In this document: piece after piece, positions 18,910 through 28,150 of the stretch
Layout of the letters: each line of letters opens with the position of its first letter
Position numbering within the stretch: position 1 is the first letter of the stretch
Source: Fen-1359 sp963710355
Lineage (GTDB): Bacteria; Planctomycetota; Phycisphaerae; Sedimentisphaerales; Anaerobacaceae
Direction: 5' to 3'
Length of the DNA: 64,000 nt
NCBI GenBank assembly: GCA_963710355.1
Contig: CAVPZU010000002.1
Coordinates: 1-64,000 of the forward strand
Made by a program: the position numbers and the translations under genes
Notes under the pieces: generated by a model
Told to the model about the DNA's origin: nothing
What the model saw: only the letters and a program-made list of their open reading frames with translations
Database searches by the model: none

Positions 18910-20016
18910 TTAGCTACCAAGTACGGCAGTCGCTTCAATTTCAAAAAGGAGGTCGTTACGGCAGACATCTGTGATGGCAGCAAAGTACGGCCAGGTAAAA
19001 TGCGACCATTTGCTGTAAAAAAGTTTTTCTATTTCCGGGTTTTTGCAGTAAACAATGGCCTGTACAATATCGTCATCAGAGCAATTCATTTCTTTTAGAA
19101 CGGTCCGAACATTTTCAATTGTCGCCCTCATTTGTGCCTCAGCATCACCGATATGTATAGTAGCGCCCTTGGCATCAATAGAAGCGGTTCCAGAAACAAA
19201 CACGGTTTGTCCGGCGGCAGTTGTCGCCCTGGTAGCACGCGAGAACGCAGAGCCATATTCATAAGCTGATTTCTGAGCGTTGGTGACATCAAGATATTCT
19301 ATGGCACTACCTGGGCCGAACACTGAAATTAAATCCATTGCGCACACGCCGCCATCAGCAGGCCATACCCCTATGCCTGTGCTGGCAGGCATTTTTCTTG
19401 TTGGGCCTTTACTGATGAGGCCGCGTTCAATAAAAAATTGATTGCGGACACCATTGAATTTGTCATACCAGGCAAGGATATCTTTCAGCCACATCCAGGT
19501 ACGAACGACAGAGAACATATCTGTACCAGCCTGTTTTAAAATAGCCTCAGCCTTTTCAAGCATCGCGGATGCCTGTTTGACATTATCACCTGCCCTTGTA
19601 GCAGAAATGCCATTTATCGCAATGCACTTCCTGCCGTCAGTTAATTGAAGTACGCGGCCGCAAGGGTTATCCTTATGGCGTACAACTTCGATTTGGCAAT
19701 CACCACCGACAGCATGGACCTGAACGCCGGCGATTTTGCCGTTAATACCATGTGGAACGACCAGCCAGGTCGGTTCAACCTGGTCATCGAAAGTACTATA
19801 AGCTGTTTCTCTTATAGGACAAATAACTTCAAATATATCCTCTGCACCAAAGATTCGTTCCTGGAGTATCCTGGCATTTTTTGACTTTAGAACATCGGCG
19901 ACAGCGGCGAAAATCCCCTCTGCCTGCTGCGCAAGCGGCTTATCAGCCGTCCCGGCGGCGGTAATATAGGTCTCAAATACACCTTTGCCCTTGATTGTCC
20001 GAACTTCTATTTTCAT
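18910..20016 (-). CDS. RidA/YjgF-superfamily protein, chorismatase-like
   Basis: The 368-residue protein contains two RidA-type domains after a divergent N-terminal region: one around DNVKQASAMLEKAEAILKQA with VVRTWMWLKDILAWYDKFN, and one from TTAAGQTVFVSGTASID to LFEIEATAVLG. PASTGIGVWPA between them resembles the active-site region of FkbO/Hyg5-type chorismatases, which hydrolyse chorismate. Simple RidA proteins are about 130 residues, so this is a fused, specialised member. Substrate unknown. It sits between the two copies of the membrane/propeller pair and reads in the same direction. Confidence 0.65.
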   Translation of the reverse strand: MKIEVRTIKGKGVFETYITAAGTADKPLAQQAEGIFAAVADVLKSKNARILQERIFGAEDIFEVICPIRETAYSTFDDQVEPTWLVVPHGINGKIAGVQVHAVGGDCQIEVVRHKDNPCGRVLQLTDGRKCIAINGISATRAGDNVKQASAMLEKAEAILKQAGTDMFSVVRTWMWLKDILAWYDKFNGVRNQFFIERGLISKGPTRKMPASTGIGVWPADGGVCAMDLISVFGPGSAIEYLDVTNAQKSAYEYGSAFSRATRATTAAGQTVFVSGTASIDAKGATIHIGDAEAQMRATIENVRTVLKEMNCSDDDIVQAIVYCKNPEIEKLFYSKWSHFTWPYFAAITDVCRNDLLFEIEATAVLGS

Positions 20017-20153
20017 AGCTGATAAATACCAGAAAACTTCACATTGCTACTATCTGCGTACGCATTATAAACAATCATCGTCATTTTTTCTACCTCAATT
20101 GAAGACCTCAGAAAAAATACCTGATAGACTTGCAAAGTGACAGGCGGCTCTTT

Positions 20154-21707
20154 TTATTCGCGGGGGGCATACTCCTGAACAGTCTTACTTTGTTTTGGGG
20201 TTGCGCCGGTAATAGGAAGCAAGACCTTAATTTCGTTAGAAGACCAAACAGCCCCCGCAAGCTCCCTGCTGCCAACATCGACCGGACCTGTAATTAATTC
20301 CGGTACGCTATAGGTCTTGAGGAACGAGTCGTAAAAAGCAGGGTCTTCCTGCGGCAGTATGAAAGGCTTGTACGCCTTTCCAGATTTGTCCACGTAACTA
20401 AAATATGTTCTAGTAAACATTCCACCTTGTCGTTTGCTGCTGAAGGCTATCCAGCGGCTGTTGCTCGACCAGCTATGCCATGACTCAGAATATTCACTAT
20501 TAATATCGAGCTTATTATATTGGCCGGTCTGCAAATCCATCATATAAAGGTCACTATCCTGTGAGTATATAGGGAAACAACCGTATTTGCACATGCAGAA
20601 CAACAGGAACCTGCCATCCGACGATATTCGCGGCAATAGAATACTTAAACCGGTTTGATCAGCAGAGAGAACGGTCTCTAATTGGCCCCACTGGTCTTTG
20701 TCCACATCATAACTGATTCGCATCAGGTCGTACCGTATTTTTTCATAACCATCGGGCGGAACTTTATTTTTATCAGTCCAGGTAATAGGGGCGCTGCAGA
20801 AATAAAGGTATTTGCCGTCCGGCGACCATGTCGGATACGTCTCCAGACGTCTCTTGTCTGCTATCGCAGGATTGGTGCTGACAGTTTTAGTGTCAACCAG
20901 ATAATACAGCAGAGCTGAATCAAGGTCAGTTACATCGCGAACCTCCATACTGACGGAATGAAAGAACAGATTGACTTTATTTGTCGAATACACAGCCAGT
21001 TTGCCGCTTGGATGCCAGGCGGTATAGGTAAATTTTGTTCCTATCTTATTAACTGTTTTACCGTTTTTAAAAATCGTGGTGGCGCCATATTTGTCACTGC
21101 GAACGCCCAAAAGCATTTTGTCCGGGCTATTGTTTAAAAAGGTATGGCAGTTGACACATCCATTATCGAAGGATTCACCACTAACCACAAGTGATTCATC
21201 ATAATTCGCGAGATTGCGCTGGTAGATAGCTATGTTGTGCCAAAGGTTAAATATTGGTTTGATAAGACGGTATACGATGTATGAGTCAATTTGTTCTTCG
21301 GCGATGTAATTAGTAATGGTCTGGTATTTGTTCCAGTTGTTTTGCCGGTCTTTTACATAGATATCAAAAAACAGTTTACCGCCACGATTGGCATTTAAAA
21401 GCTTATGCCACTTTTCAAGTGGAATTATTATCTTTGATTTTTTGCCGACGATTTTAATTTCCCCACCCTTATCGGCGTATATCCTGACAAAGAACTCTTT
21501 ACCTGTTTCTTTAATTGAAAAATTTAGAGGCGCGATATTCGGCGGGACAACTATGTCGGTATAATCAGGGTCGATAGCAGCAGGTCGTAACACAGGTTTA
21601 AAGTTTTCTATACTGAATGAGCTAAAAACTGTTTTATAATAGAAACTTACGACTGCTAAAACCGCAAGCGTAACCAGCAACAAAATATATAGATGCTTAT
21701 GTCTCAT
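20154..21707 (-). CDS. TolB-like beta-propeller protein with a CxxCH motif, copy 2
   Basis: This 517-residue paralogue of the protein at 15370-16920 has the same architecture: N-terminal membrane segment, beta domain, CVNCH at about residue 187, then PD40/TolB blades. The two copies are identical over a long stretch coding for residues ~28-130, but diverge sharply around residues 150-190, just before the CxxCH, and again in the signal segment. This mosaic pattern suggests gene conversion with localised divergence. The ATG overlaps the stop of the upstream membrane-protein gene by four bases, as in copy 1. The tail ends VQEYAPRE, matching the remnant of a third copy near 23.85 kb. Confidence 0.78.
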   Translation of the reverse strand: MRHKHLYILLLVTLAVLAVVSFYYKTVFSSFSIENFKPVLRPAAIDPDYTDIVVPPNIAPLNFSIKETGKEFFVRIYADKGGEIKIVGKKSKIIIPLEKWHKLLNANRGGKLFFDIYVKDRQNNWNKYQTITNYIAEEQIDSYIVYRLIKPIFNLWHNIAIYQRNLANYDESLVVSGESFDNGCVNCHTFLNNSPDKMLLGVRSDKYGATTIFKNGKTVNKIGTKFTYTAWHPSGKLAVYSTNKVNLFFHSVSMEVRDVTDLDSALLYYLVDTKTVSTNPAIADKRRLETYPTWSPDGKYLYFCSAPITWTDKNKVPPDGYEKIRYDLMRISYDVDKDQWGQLETVLSADQTGLSILLPRISSDGRFLLFCMCKYGCFPIYSQDSDLYMMDLQTGQYNKLDINSEYSESWHSWSSNSRWIAFSSKRQGGMFTRTYFSYVDKSGKAYKPFILPQEDPAFYDSFLKTYSVPELITGPVDVGSRELAGAVWSSNEIKVLLPITGATPKQSKTVQEYAPRE

Positions 21708-23611
21708 CTGTTTATCCCTGATACACCAAAGACATTATAGAAAAAATAGCTGTTACCAAAATCTTTTGCCAGGGCATTGTAAGCCGCCTTTTTGTCCAAC
21801 GTGAAGTAGTTCAATGTGCCGAAAAATTTTCTGTTGCGTTCAGCGGTTTCTGTAGAAATTTTTCGTCCATGCAAGTCTATTTTTTTACCGGTAACCTTTG
21901 AGTAAATTAATATAGCCTCCTCATAGTGACGTGGAATCTTCTGATAATCGTAATCGTCCAGCCGCCAGAGGCTTTGCACGAATTTCTCCAGTTGATTAGT
22001 CAGCAGATACTCGGCCATAAGGTATTCAAATGCCATTTTGTTGTGTCCGCTTCTCTCTAAAAGATTAAGCAACAAGGCTTCGGGGCCTCTTCCCAGAGAA
22101 GGAATAGTGTCTTTAGTCGGCATAACAGAGCGCAAGTAGCATATCTGCTTATCATCGGACAGGTTAGGGTCTTGGTTCAAACGATACAAAAGCTCTTTGG
22201 CCTGTCTGCCATAAATCAAATCCTTAGACAATACATTCAGAAATACGCGTGCAGTTTGCGTTTGTCCTTTGACAATGTTAATTAAGGCAAGGCGCTGCAG
22301 AATAAAAGGATTGTCACCCACGTTCTCGAGAGATTCGCAAGCTCTTTTTTCTGCAAAATTCATATGTCCAAGATCAATAAAGACACTGCTCCCAATTAAA
22401 CCAATGAAACCGCCATTGATGTTTTCCGTTAGCAATAAGGAACCAGGTTTCTGCGGATAAGAAAACATATTTTCTGCAAGTTGACCGGTGTGATACAAAG
22501 CGAGGTTGGCACATTGAGCGTGGAAAATACGGTAATGATCCGGCGGCAGATTTTTGACATATTCGAGGACCCGCGGCCACATCTGGTGCTCTGTCAGATA
22601 TATTGTCTGGAGTACATACTTGTCCTCATCATTGAATGAGAAGTAAACGGTCACCAAAGAAGTGACAACAAGAACAGCTATACATATTACCTCTCTTAGT
22701 CTGCCGTGAGAATCAACCCCGCCCTTTTGCACAGGTCTTTTTTGCCTGATAAAGTTATGCCATAACAATACAAACAGAAATACGACCGGAAAGAAAAGAT
22801 ACAAACATATATTTATGATCTTCGCAGGATTTTTTGCTAACGGAATATCCGTCATTTTATAAAAAGGAGTAAGATACAGGCATGACCGTTCTATATCCAG
22901 TCTGAAAAAGTAATAGCCAATAAGCCAAACAGCAATAAAGGCAGTTGCCAGAAATAAAACACTTGAAATCAAGCGGCGTCTGATGAATAATTCATAGACA
23001 AAAGTTATAATCATAAAAAGCAAAGCTGCTCCAGCGGCAATGTAATACACGAGGACAAATTCAAGCAAAAACAGGATTAAACGAAGTAATTCGGTTCGTG
23101 TGGAAAATTTTTCATGCACAACCGAAAATAACAAGGCTGTCAATATCGCTAAATAAGCGTTTAGAGAATGGTAGTAATTATTATAGCTTATCAACAACAC
23201 AAGGGCGGGTATGTAAGATACGAAACTTAAATTTCCCCTACCACCAGCCAGAACGATAAGTTTTTTTGTGCCGAGGTAAAGACCCCAGGCAACCAGAGTA
23301 ATAATCAATGCGCCAAGCCAGGAATAGTAATATAACTGCGAAAGAAACGCTGAGAAATACTCAATAAGCCCGCCTGGATATTGTAAAAAACCTTTTAGAA
23401 AAGGCAGTCCCCTGGAGAAAACAGGAGAGCCGCTGAGTATCGCGAAACTATGATAAATAAGCTTCGGGTCAACAATCAGCCAAAGATAAAGATAAACACA
23501 TATAAAAAAAATAATAGAAGTTAAAGGTAATTTCTCTATTTGCCAGTTTGTTTTTTCTTTCAGCTTTGTTTTTTCTTTCAGCGACTTGTTTTTATCCCGG
23601 CTTTGCCACAT
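21704..23611 (-). CDS. DUF6057-like multi-pass membrane protein, copy 2 (intact)
   Basis: This full-length 635-residue version begins MWQSRDKNKSLKEK. It carries about ten membrane helices (for example IIFFICVYLYLWLIV, FVLVYYIAAGAALLFMIITF) and a soluble helical C-terminal half of TPR-like character. Relative to copy 1 it carries an 18-base tandem duplication near 23555-23590 that adds six residues (repeated LKEKTK). The sequence just upstream of the start is shared with copy 1 for about 25 bases. It is coupled to the CxxCH propeller gene. The biochemical role is unknown; the constant pairing argues for a membrane complex with the propeller on the outer face. Confidence 0.7.
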   Translation of the reverse strand: MWQSRDKNKSLKEKTKLKEKTNWQIEKLPLTSIIFFICVYLYLWLIVDPKLIYHSFAILSGSPVFSRGLPFLKGFLQYPGGLIEYFSAFLSQLYYYSWLGALIITLVAWGLYLGTKKLIVLAGGRGNLSFVSYIPALVLLISYNNYYHSLNAYLAILTALLFSVVHEKFSTRTELLRLILFLLEFVLVYYIAAGAALLFMIITFVYELFIRRRLISSVLFLATAFIAVWLIGYYFFRLDIERSCLYLTPFYKMTDIPLAKNPAKIINICLYLFFPVVFLFVLLWHNFIRQKRPVQKGGVDSHGRLREVICIAVLVVTSLVTVYFSFNDEDKYVLQTIYLTEHQMWPRVLEYVKNLPPDHYRIFHAQCANLALYHTGQLAENMFSYPQKPGSLLLTENINGGFIGLIGSSVFIDLGHMNFAEKRACESLENVGDNPFILQRLALINIVKGQTQTARVFLNVLSKDLIYGRQAKELLYRLNQDPNLSDDKQICYLRSVMPTKDTIPSLGRGPEALLLNLLERSGHNKMAFEYLMAEYLLTNQLEKFVQSLWRLDDYDYQKIPRHYEEAILIYSKVTGKKIDLHGRKISTETAERNRKFFGTLNYFTLDKKAAYNALAKDFGNSYFFYNVFGVSGINR

Positions 23612-23753
23612 ATATCAACCAAGTCTTTTCTTTATACTCTCTCGTTCAATCATAAAACCTTGGCGTAAATTCCATTCACGTTTAATATTCTGCTACCAGT
23701 ATTTAACTCTATTATTACCCCTGCTGGGATGGTAGGATATCAAATTTCAGAAG

Positions 23754-23885
23754 AAAATGCGATAACTTTCGGTTTTTTATAAGGTAATCTTCAGAAAAAC
23801 TTGCGAGGTGCTTAGCAGCGAAACATTTTAGCGTCCTATCCTTATTCGCGGGGGATGTATTCCTGCACAGCCCGGCCAGTCAGCC
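23754..23885 (-). pseudogene. Remnant 3' end of a third propeller-gene copy
   Basis: Bases 23754-23850 match the region just downstream of copy 1 (15285-15369) closely, with scattered substitutions. The end of a reading frame, TGRAVQEYIPRE followed by stop, matches the VQEYAPRE end of copy 2. Upstream of this the similarity stops. The array therefore once had at least three units. The rest of 23612-24120 holds no recognisable gene. Confidence 0.65.
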
Positions 23886-24124
23886 ATAAATATCGAACCA
23901 GAGCCGAAGATACTGTGCGAACCTGGCAAACCGTCAGATCTGGTTTTTTTCTTCCGCAGAGGCACCAAGGCGCAAAGCGAAGATGAAACACAAGAGATTG
24001 GACGAGTATTGAAGAAGCAACGGGAACGGATAGTCGTTAGTCGCTGGATCTTTAAGAATTCTGCCATAAAACCGTTTATTGGCCTTAAAAACAGCGATTA
24101 ATCCTATAAATCGGCCTGTAATGA

Positions 24125-24152
24125 TTGACTTATCCATAGCTTTTTGTATAAT
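24125..24152 (+). promoter_or_regulatory. Sigma-70-type promoter upstream of a leader ORF
   Basis: TTGACT (24125-24130), a 16-base spacer and a perfect TATAAT (24147-24152). Transcription would run through a short leader ORF toward the GH16 gene. Confidence 0.6.
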
Positions 24153-24233
24153 ATAGGGGTAAGCAATAGGTTGGGTGTTTGATGAAAGCTCGGAAGACGC
24201 ACGTGTCAGACTTTAGAGGAGGGGGTTTGCTTT

Positions 24234-24263
24234 ATGCACAAGTCCTGCACGATAGCTTCTTAA
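24234..24263 (+). CDS. Possible nine-residue leader peptide
   Basis: The ATG at 24234 reads MHKSCTIAS and stops. It has the strongest Shine-Dalgarno of the region (GAGGAGGGGG, eight bases upstream). Short inverted repeats follow (CAGG...CCTG and GGTAA...TTACC) before a second promoter. This may be a regulatory leader of the glycoside hydrolase genes; it is too short to be certain. Confidence 0.3.
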   Translation: MHKSCTIAS

Positions 24264-24313
24264 AAACAGGGTTTTTACCTGGTAACATAATTTTACCATG
24301 TCACCGTTTTAAA

Positions 24314-24342
24314 TTGACTAACCACTAAAAATGTGTTAATAT
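24314..24342 (+). promoter_or_regulatory. Promoter of the GH16 gene
   Basis: TTGACT (24314-24319), a 17-base spacer and TAATAT (24337-24342). Its expected transcript start lies downstream of the in-frame ATG at 24333, which supports the later start at 24426 for the GH16 protein. Confidence 0.55.
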
Positions 24343-24425
24343 GGATGGCGTGTATTCTTACACGAGAACATAGTAGCTATATATGGAAGTTTAGGCTCAG
24401 AAAAACTGGCCGAGGTGAAAGTTTC

Positions 24426-25808
24426 GTGAAAAACATGAGCAATTCATACCTAAGTTGTTTTACATACCTTACCGCAGTAATTCTAATCTCGCTTTTTCTG
24501 ATAACTGCAAACAGTTTCGCGGCGGCCCCCCCCGGCGATTTTGACGGAGATGGATATGTCGGTTTCGAAGATTTATCCTTTCTTTGTCTGCACTGGCTTG
24601 AATCCAACGAGCCAAACTGCCCGGCTGATATTGATGGTGACTGCAATGTTAATTTGTTCGATTACGCTATTTTGGCGCAAAACTGGTTAAAATGCAGGGC
24701 CTTCACAGCAACAGCTTCAAGCTACACGAGCGGTAACCCCGCTTCCAATGCGATTGACGGCAGTACGTTAACAGGATGGTCAAGCTCTACTGCCAACAAC
24801 CCGTGGCTTAGAATTGACATGAGACAAATCCGAGATGTCAATGGCTTGACTATTTACTGGGGAAATACTTATGCCAGCAACTACAATATACAGATTTCAG
24901 AGGATGGTTCAACATGGACAACAGTTTATACAGAAACTGCTTGCAATGGCGGGACTGAAGTTATTAGTTTTTCCCTCCAACCTGCCCGGTACATAAAAAT
25001 CAATTGCTCTACTAAATGTTCAATATGGGAAGTAACGGTAAGCACTGATGACCGATGCCCCAAGCCACCCGAAGCTTGGACTTTAGTCTGGTCGGATGAA
25101 TTCGACGGTCCCAGCGTAGATACTACAGTCTGGAATTATGTGACAGGCGACGGCGGCTTCGGGAATAATGAACTAGAGTATTACACCTCCCGTCTTGACA
25201 ACTCATATATCGAAGACGGCAGCTTGGTTATTCAGGCTGAAAATGTAAGCTACAACGGCTATACCTACACATCGGCTAAAATGACTACACAGGGGAAAAA
25301 GAGTTTCACTTATGGCAGGTTCGAAGCAAGGATTAAATTGCCACAGGGAGGCCAGGGAATGTGGCCTGCATTCTGGATGATGCCTACAGACTCCTCACAG
25401 GGATGGCCTAGATGCGGCGAAATCGATATTATGGAAGCCATCAATTTATTACCCACGATTTATGGAACCATTCATTACGCAGACATCTACGGCAATCATC
25501 AACAAAGTGGCGGTTCATATACCCCGGCAATCAGTCCGACAAATGATTACCATATTTACGCAATTGAATGGGGACCTGTCGGCATAAATGGTTGTACAAT
25601 ACGATGGTACTTCGATGACTATAATTACTATACTGCGACAACCTGGTCCACCAGTTACGCTCCTTTCCCGGCGCCATTTAATAAGCCATTCTACTTTATT
25701 CTGAATCTCGCTGTTGGTGGAAACTGGCCCGGCAATCCGAATCCTTCAACTCCATTCCCGCAGAAGATGTATATAGATTATCTCAGAGTCTATCAGGAAA
25801 TCCCTTAA
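24426..25808 (+). CDS. Secreted GH16 endo-beta-glucanase with dockerin-like and CBM domains
   Basis: This is an extracellular hydrolase of the laminarinase-like GH16 type, likely acting on beta-1,3(4)-glucans. In order: signal peptide (hydrophobic stretch YLTAVILISLFLITANSFAA), two dockerin-like EF-hand repeats (GDFDGDGYVGFEDL and ADIDGDCNVNLFDYAI), an F5/8-type-C carbohydrate-binding domain (from about TATASSYTSGNPASNAIDG) and a C-terminal GH16 domain starting near LVWSDEFDG. The catalytic motif GEIDIME is intact. I chose the GTG at 24426 because GAGGTGA lies seven bases upstream; the ATG at 24435 is an alternative, and the longer frame from 24333 would begin before the signal peptide. It is followed by the GH30 gene in the same direction. 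Confidence 0.88.
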   Translation: MKNMSNSYLSCFTYLTAVILISLFLITANSFAAAPPGDFDGDGYVGFEDLSFLCLHWLESNEPNCPADIDGDCNVNLFDYAILAQNWLKCRAFTATASSYTSGNPASNAIDGSTLTGWSSSTANNPWLRIDMRQIRDVNGLTIYWGNTYASNYNIQISEDGSTWTTVYTETACNGGTEVISFSLQPARYIKINCSTKCSIWEVTVSTDDRCPKPPEAWTLVWSDEFDGPSVDTTVWNYVTGDGGFGNNELEYYTSRLDNSYIEDGSLVIQAENVSYNGYTYTSAKMTTQGKKSFTYGRFEARIKLPQGGQGMWPAFWMMPTDSSQGWPRCGEIDIMEAINLLPTIYGTIHYADIYGNHQQSGGSYTPAISPTNDYHIYAIEWGPVGINGCTIRWYFDDYNYYTATTWSTSYAPFPAPFNKPFYFILNLAVGGNWPGNPNPSTPFPQKMYIDYLRVYQEIP

Positions 25809-25882
25809 TTAAGGAGTCTCTCTCAAAATTTAACGTATGAGTAATCATACTATTGTAACAATTACGAAAGGGAAGGATAGGG

Positions 25883-28150
25883 GTGGCTTTTAGAAATCTG
25901 GCCATATTGAGTTTGGTATTAATCCTTGCAATAGGCACACCTTCTTACGCGGCGCCATATCTTGGTTCTCCATCTGCTATTCCCGGAAAAATCGAAGCGG
26001 AAAATTACGATACGGGCGGTGAAGGCGTTGCGTATCATGATACAGATGCGGGAAACAGCGGTGGTCAATATCGTCCCACTGAAGGCGTCGATATAGAATC
26101 CTGCAGTGATACCGGAGGCGGTTATAACGTCGGCTGGACAAATGCCGGCGAATGGCTCGAATACACCGTCAATGTAAGCACGGCTGGAACTTACAACATC
26201 GAAACTCGGGTTGCATCGGCATCAACGGGTGGAACTTGCTATATCGAATTTAATGGTGTGAACAAAACCGGCAATATCACTGTGCCTGTCACCGGAGGCT
26301 GGCAAAACTGGACAACGGTCAATGCGACCGCCATTTTATCTGCCGGCACTCAGATAATGCGATTTTATGAAGTAACAAGCGGATACAATGTTAATTACTT
26401 TAACATCACAGCTGCTTCAACTGTTACTGTACCTAATGTTGTAGGTCAGGCACAGGTAACCGCACAATCAAATATTACAGCTTCAGGTTTAACCGTTGGT
26501 GTAATCAGCCAGTTATATAGCGATACCGTAGCTGCCGGAAATGTAATCAGCCAGAATCCGGTTGGCGGTTCATCGGCAGTTCCCGGCAGCAGCGTCAGCC
26601 TTGTAATATCTCTCGGAATTCGCGGCGACTTAAACGGCGATAGGATAGTTGATTTCAATGACCTCCGCATGATGGCTGTCGCATGGCTTACAAGTGACAT
26701 AACCGCTGATATTGAACCGGCCGGCGGAGACGGCATCGTGGGCTTCAAAGACTTTGCTGTATTAGCTGAAAACTGGGAAAAAAGGATTCAAGACCCACCC
26801 TATGAAAATCTGGATCTGGACGTAAACGATACACAGACGTTCCAGAAGATAGACGGTTTCGGTGCATCGCTTACAGATTCGTCGGCATGGCTCATTTATA
26901 TGTTCTTAAATGCCTCCGAACGCTTGGCGGTACTAACCGATTTGTTCGACCCGAATGAGGGTATCGGCTTAAGCTATTTACGCCAGCCTATGGGCTCTTC
27001 AGACCTTCGCCTTGCTGAATACAGTTACGATGACCGGCCGAGTGGTCAAACCGATTATAATCTGTCCCATTTTTCCATCGCATACGATGCTAATTACATA
27101 ATCCCAGCGCTGCTGGAGATACGGGCAATTAATCCGAACGTGAAAATTATGGGCACCCCATGGAGCCCGCCGGCATGGATGAAAACCAGCGGCAGCAGGA
27201 TAACTGGGCATCTGATTGATGATGACAGGGTCTATCGGGCTCTGGCAAACTACTTTGTCAAATTTATTCAGGGTTATGCGGCATACGGAATAGATGTTAA
27301 CGCTGTTACTTTGCAGAACGAGCCGTATTACGAGCCGACCTCGTATCCTGGTATGCATATGGAACCTGCCGACCAGATTCGGTTGGTAAAATTTATGGGG
27401 CCGGCCTTTGAGGCAAATAGCATCGATACTAAAATACTCATCTGGGACCACAACTGGGATATTCCCAGTTTTGCTATAACCGTTCTCAATGACCCTGTCG
27501 CAAGGCCGTATATTGCCGGCACGGCATGGCACTGGTATGGAGGTACTGTCGATGCGCAAACCACGGTGCATAATGCTTACCCTGACAAAGACGCATATTT
27601 CACTGAGGGCAGCGACGAGGTATATAACGACGGCGGTTTTAGTGCGAACCTGATTAAAAACGGCACTTTGATTGTCGGTGTTATTCGAAACTGGGGCAAG
27701 ACCGTTATAAAATGGAACCTGGCGTTGGACCAAAATAATGGCCCGAAAATAGCCGGTGGATGCGATGATTGTTACGGCGTGGTAACAATCAATCAGTTAA
27801 CCAGACAGGTAAGTCACAGGACTCAGTATTACGCTCTTGGTCAGGCAAGTAAATTCTTACGGCCAGGCGCAGTCCGAATCGGAGCAAATGATAATATCGG
27901 TGGTCTAAGAACAGTAGTCTTCAAGAATACCGATGGTTCGATAGTTTCGTACGTGGTTAATCCTTCCTCCGTCAGCCACAATCTGAAAATCAACTGGAAC
28001 GGCCAGTGGTTTATTTACACTATCCCTGCCCAGTCAATCGTAACTTTCAGGTGGAATAACACTGTTTCGGCTATAGTACAGGTTATGATAACCAGCGGAG
28101 ATGGAAGCAAACTGCTCGAGTGGCAAACACCAGTAATGTTACACAATTAA
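25883..28150 (+). CDS. Secreted GH30 glycosidase with CBM6, PASTA and dockerin-like modules
   Basis: A 755-residue extracellular enzyme. Order: signal peptide (1 to about 24), CBM6 (from GKIEAENYDTGGEGVAYHD), a PASTA-like domain (VTVPNVVGQAQ... to GSSVSLVIS), dockerin-like repeats (GDLNGDRIVDFNDLRMM), then a GH30 subfamily 1-like catalytic domain (FQKIDGFGASLTDSSAWL). Candidate acid/base Glu is in TLQNEPYYEP and nucleophile Glu in YFTEGSDE. GH30 enzymes cleave beta-1,6- or beta-1,3-glucans and glucosylceramides; with GH16 next door, beta-glucan is the likely target. The start is GTG, preceded by GGGAAGGA. PASTA in a secreted hydrolase is unusual. The last ~20 residues (SGDGSKLLEWQ) resemble the start of another GH30-type segment and may mark a truncated second module. 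Confidence 0.85.
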   Translation: MAFRNLAILSLVLILAIGTPSYAAPYLGSPSAIPGKIEAENYDTGGEGVAYHDTDAGNSGGQYRPTEGVDIESCSDTGGGYNVGWTNAGEWLEYTVNVSTAGTYNIETRVASASTGGTCYIEFNGVNKTGNITVPVTGGWQNWTTVNATAILSAGTQIMRFYEVTSGYNVNYFNITAASTVTVPNVVGQAQVTAQSNITASGLTVGVISQLYSDTVAAGNVISQNPVGGSSAVPGSSVSLVISLGIRGDLNGDRIVDFNDLRMMAVAWLTSDITADIEPAGGDGIVGFKDFAVLAENWEKRIQDPPYENLDLDVNDTQTFQKIDGFGASLTDSSAWLIYMFLNASERLAVLTDLFDPNEGIGLSYLRQPMGSSDLRLAEYSYDDRPSGQTDYNLSHFSIAYDANYIIPALLEIRAINPNVKIMGTPWSPPAWMKTSGSRITGHLIDDDRVYRALANYFVKFIQGYAAYGIDVNAVTLQNEPYYEPTSYPGMHMEPADQIRLVKFMGPAFEANSIDTKILIWDHNWDIPSFAITVLNDPVARPYIAGTAWHWYGGTVDAQTTVHNAYPDKDAYFTEGSDEVYNDGGFSANLIKNGTLIVGVIRNWGKTVIKWNLALDQNNGPKIAGGCDDCYGVVTINQLTRQVSHRTQYYALGQASKFLRPGAVRIGANDNIGGLRTVVFKNTDGSIVSYVVNPSSVSHNLKINWNGQWFIYTIPAQSIVTFRWNNTVSAIVQVMITSGDGSKLLEWQTPVMLHN

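Noticed and set aside
18910..20016. Simple RidA deaminase
   Set aside because: The length and the two fused domains with a chorismatase-like middle do not fit the ~130-residue RidA enzymes.
26999..27733. 244-residue minus-strand open frame
   Set aside because: Antisense to the GH30 catalytic domain; composition reflects codon bias of the real gene.
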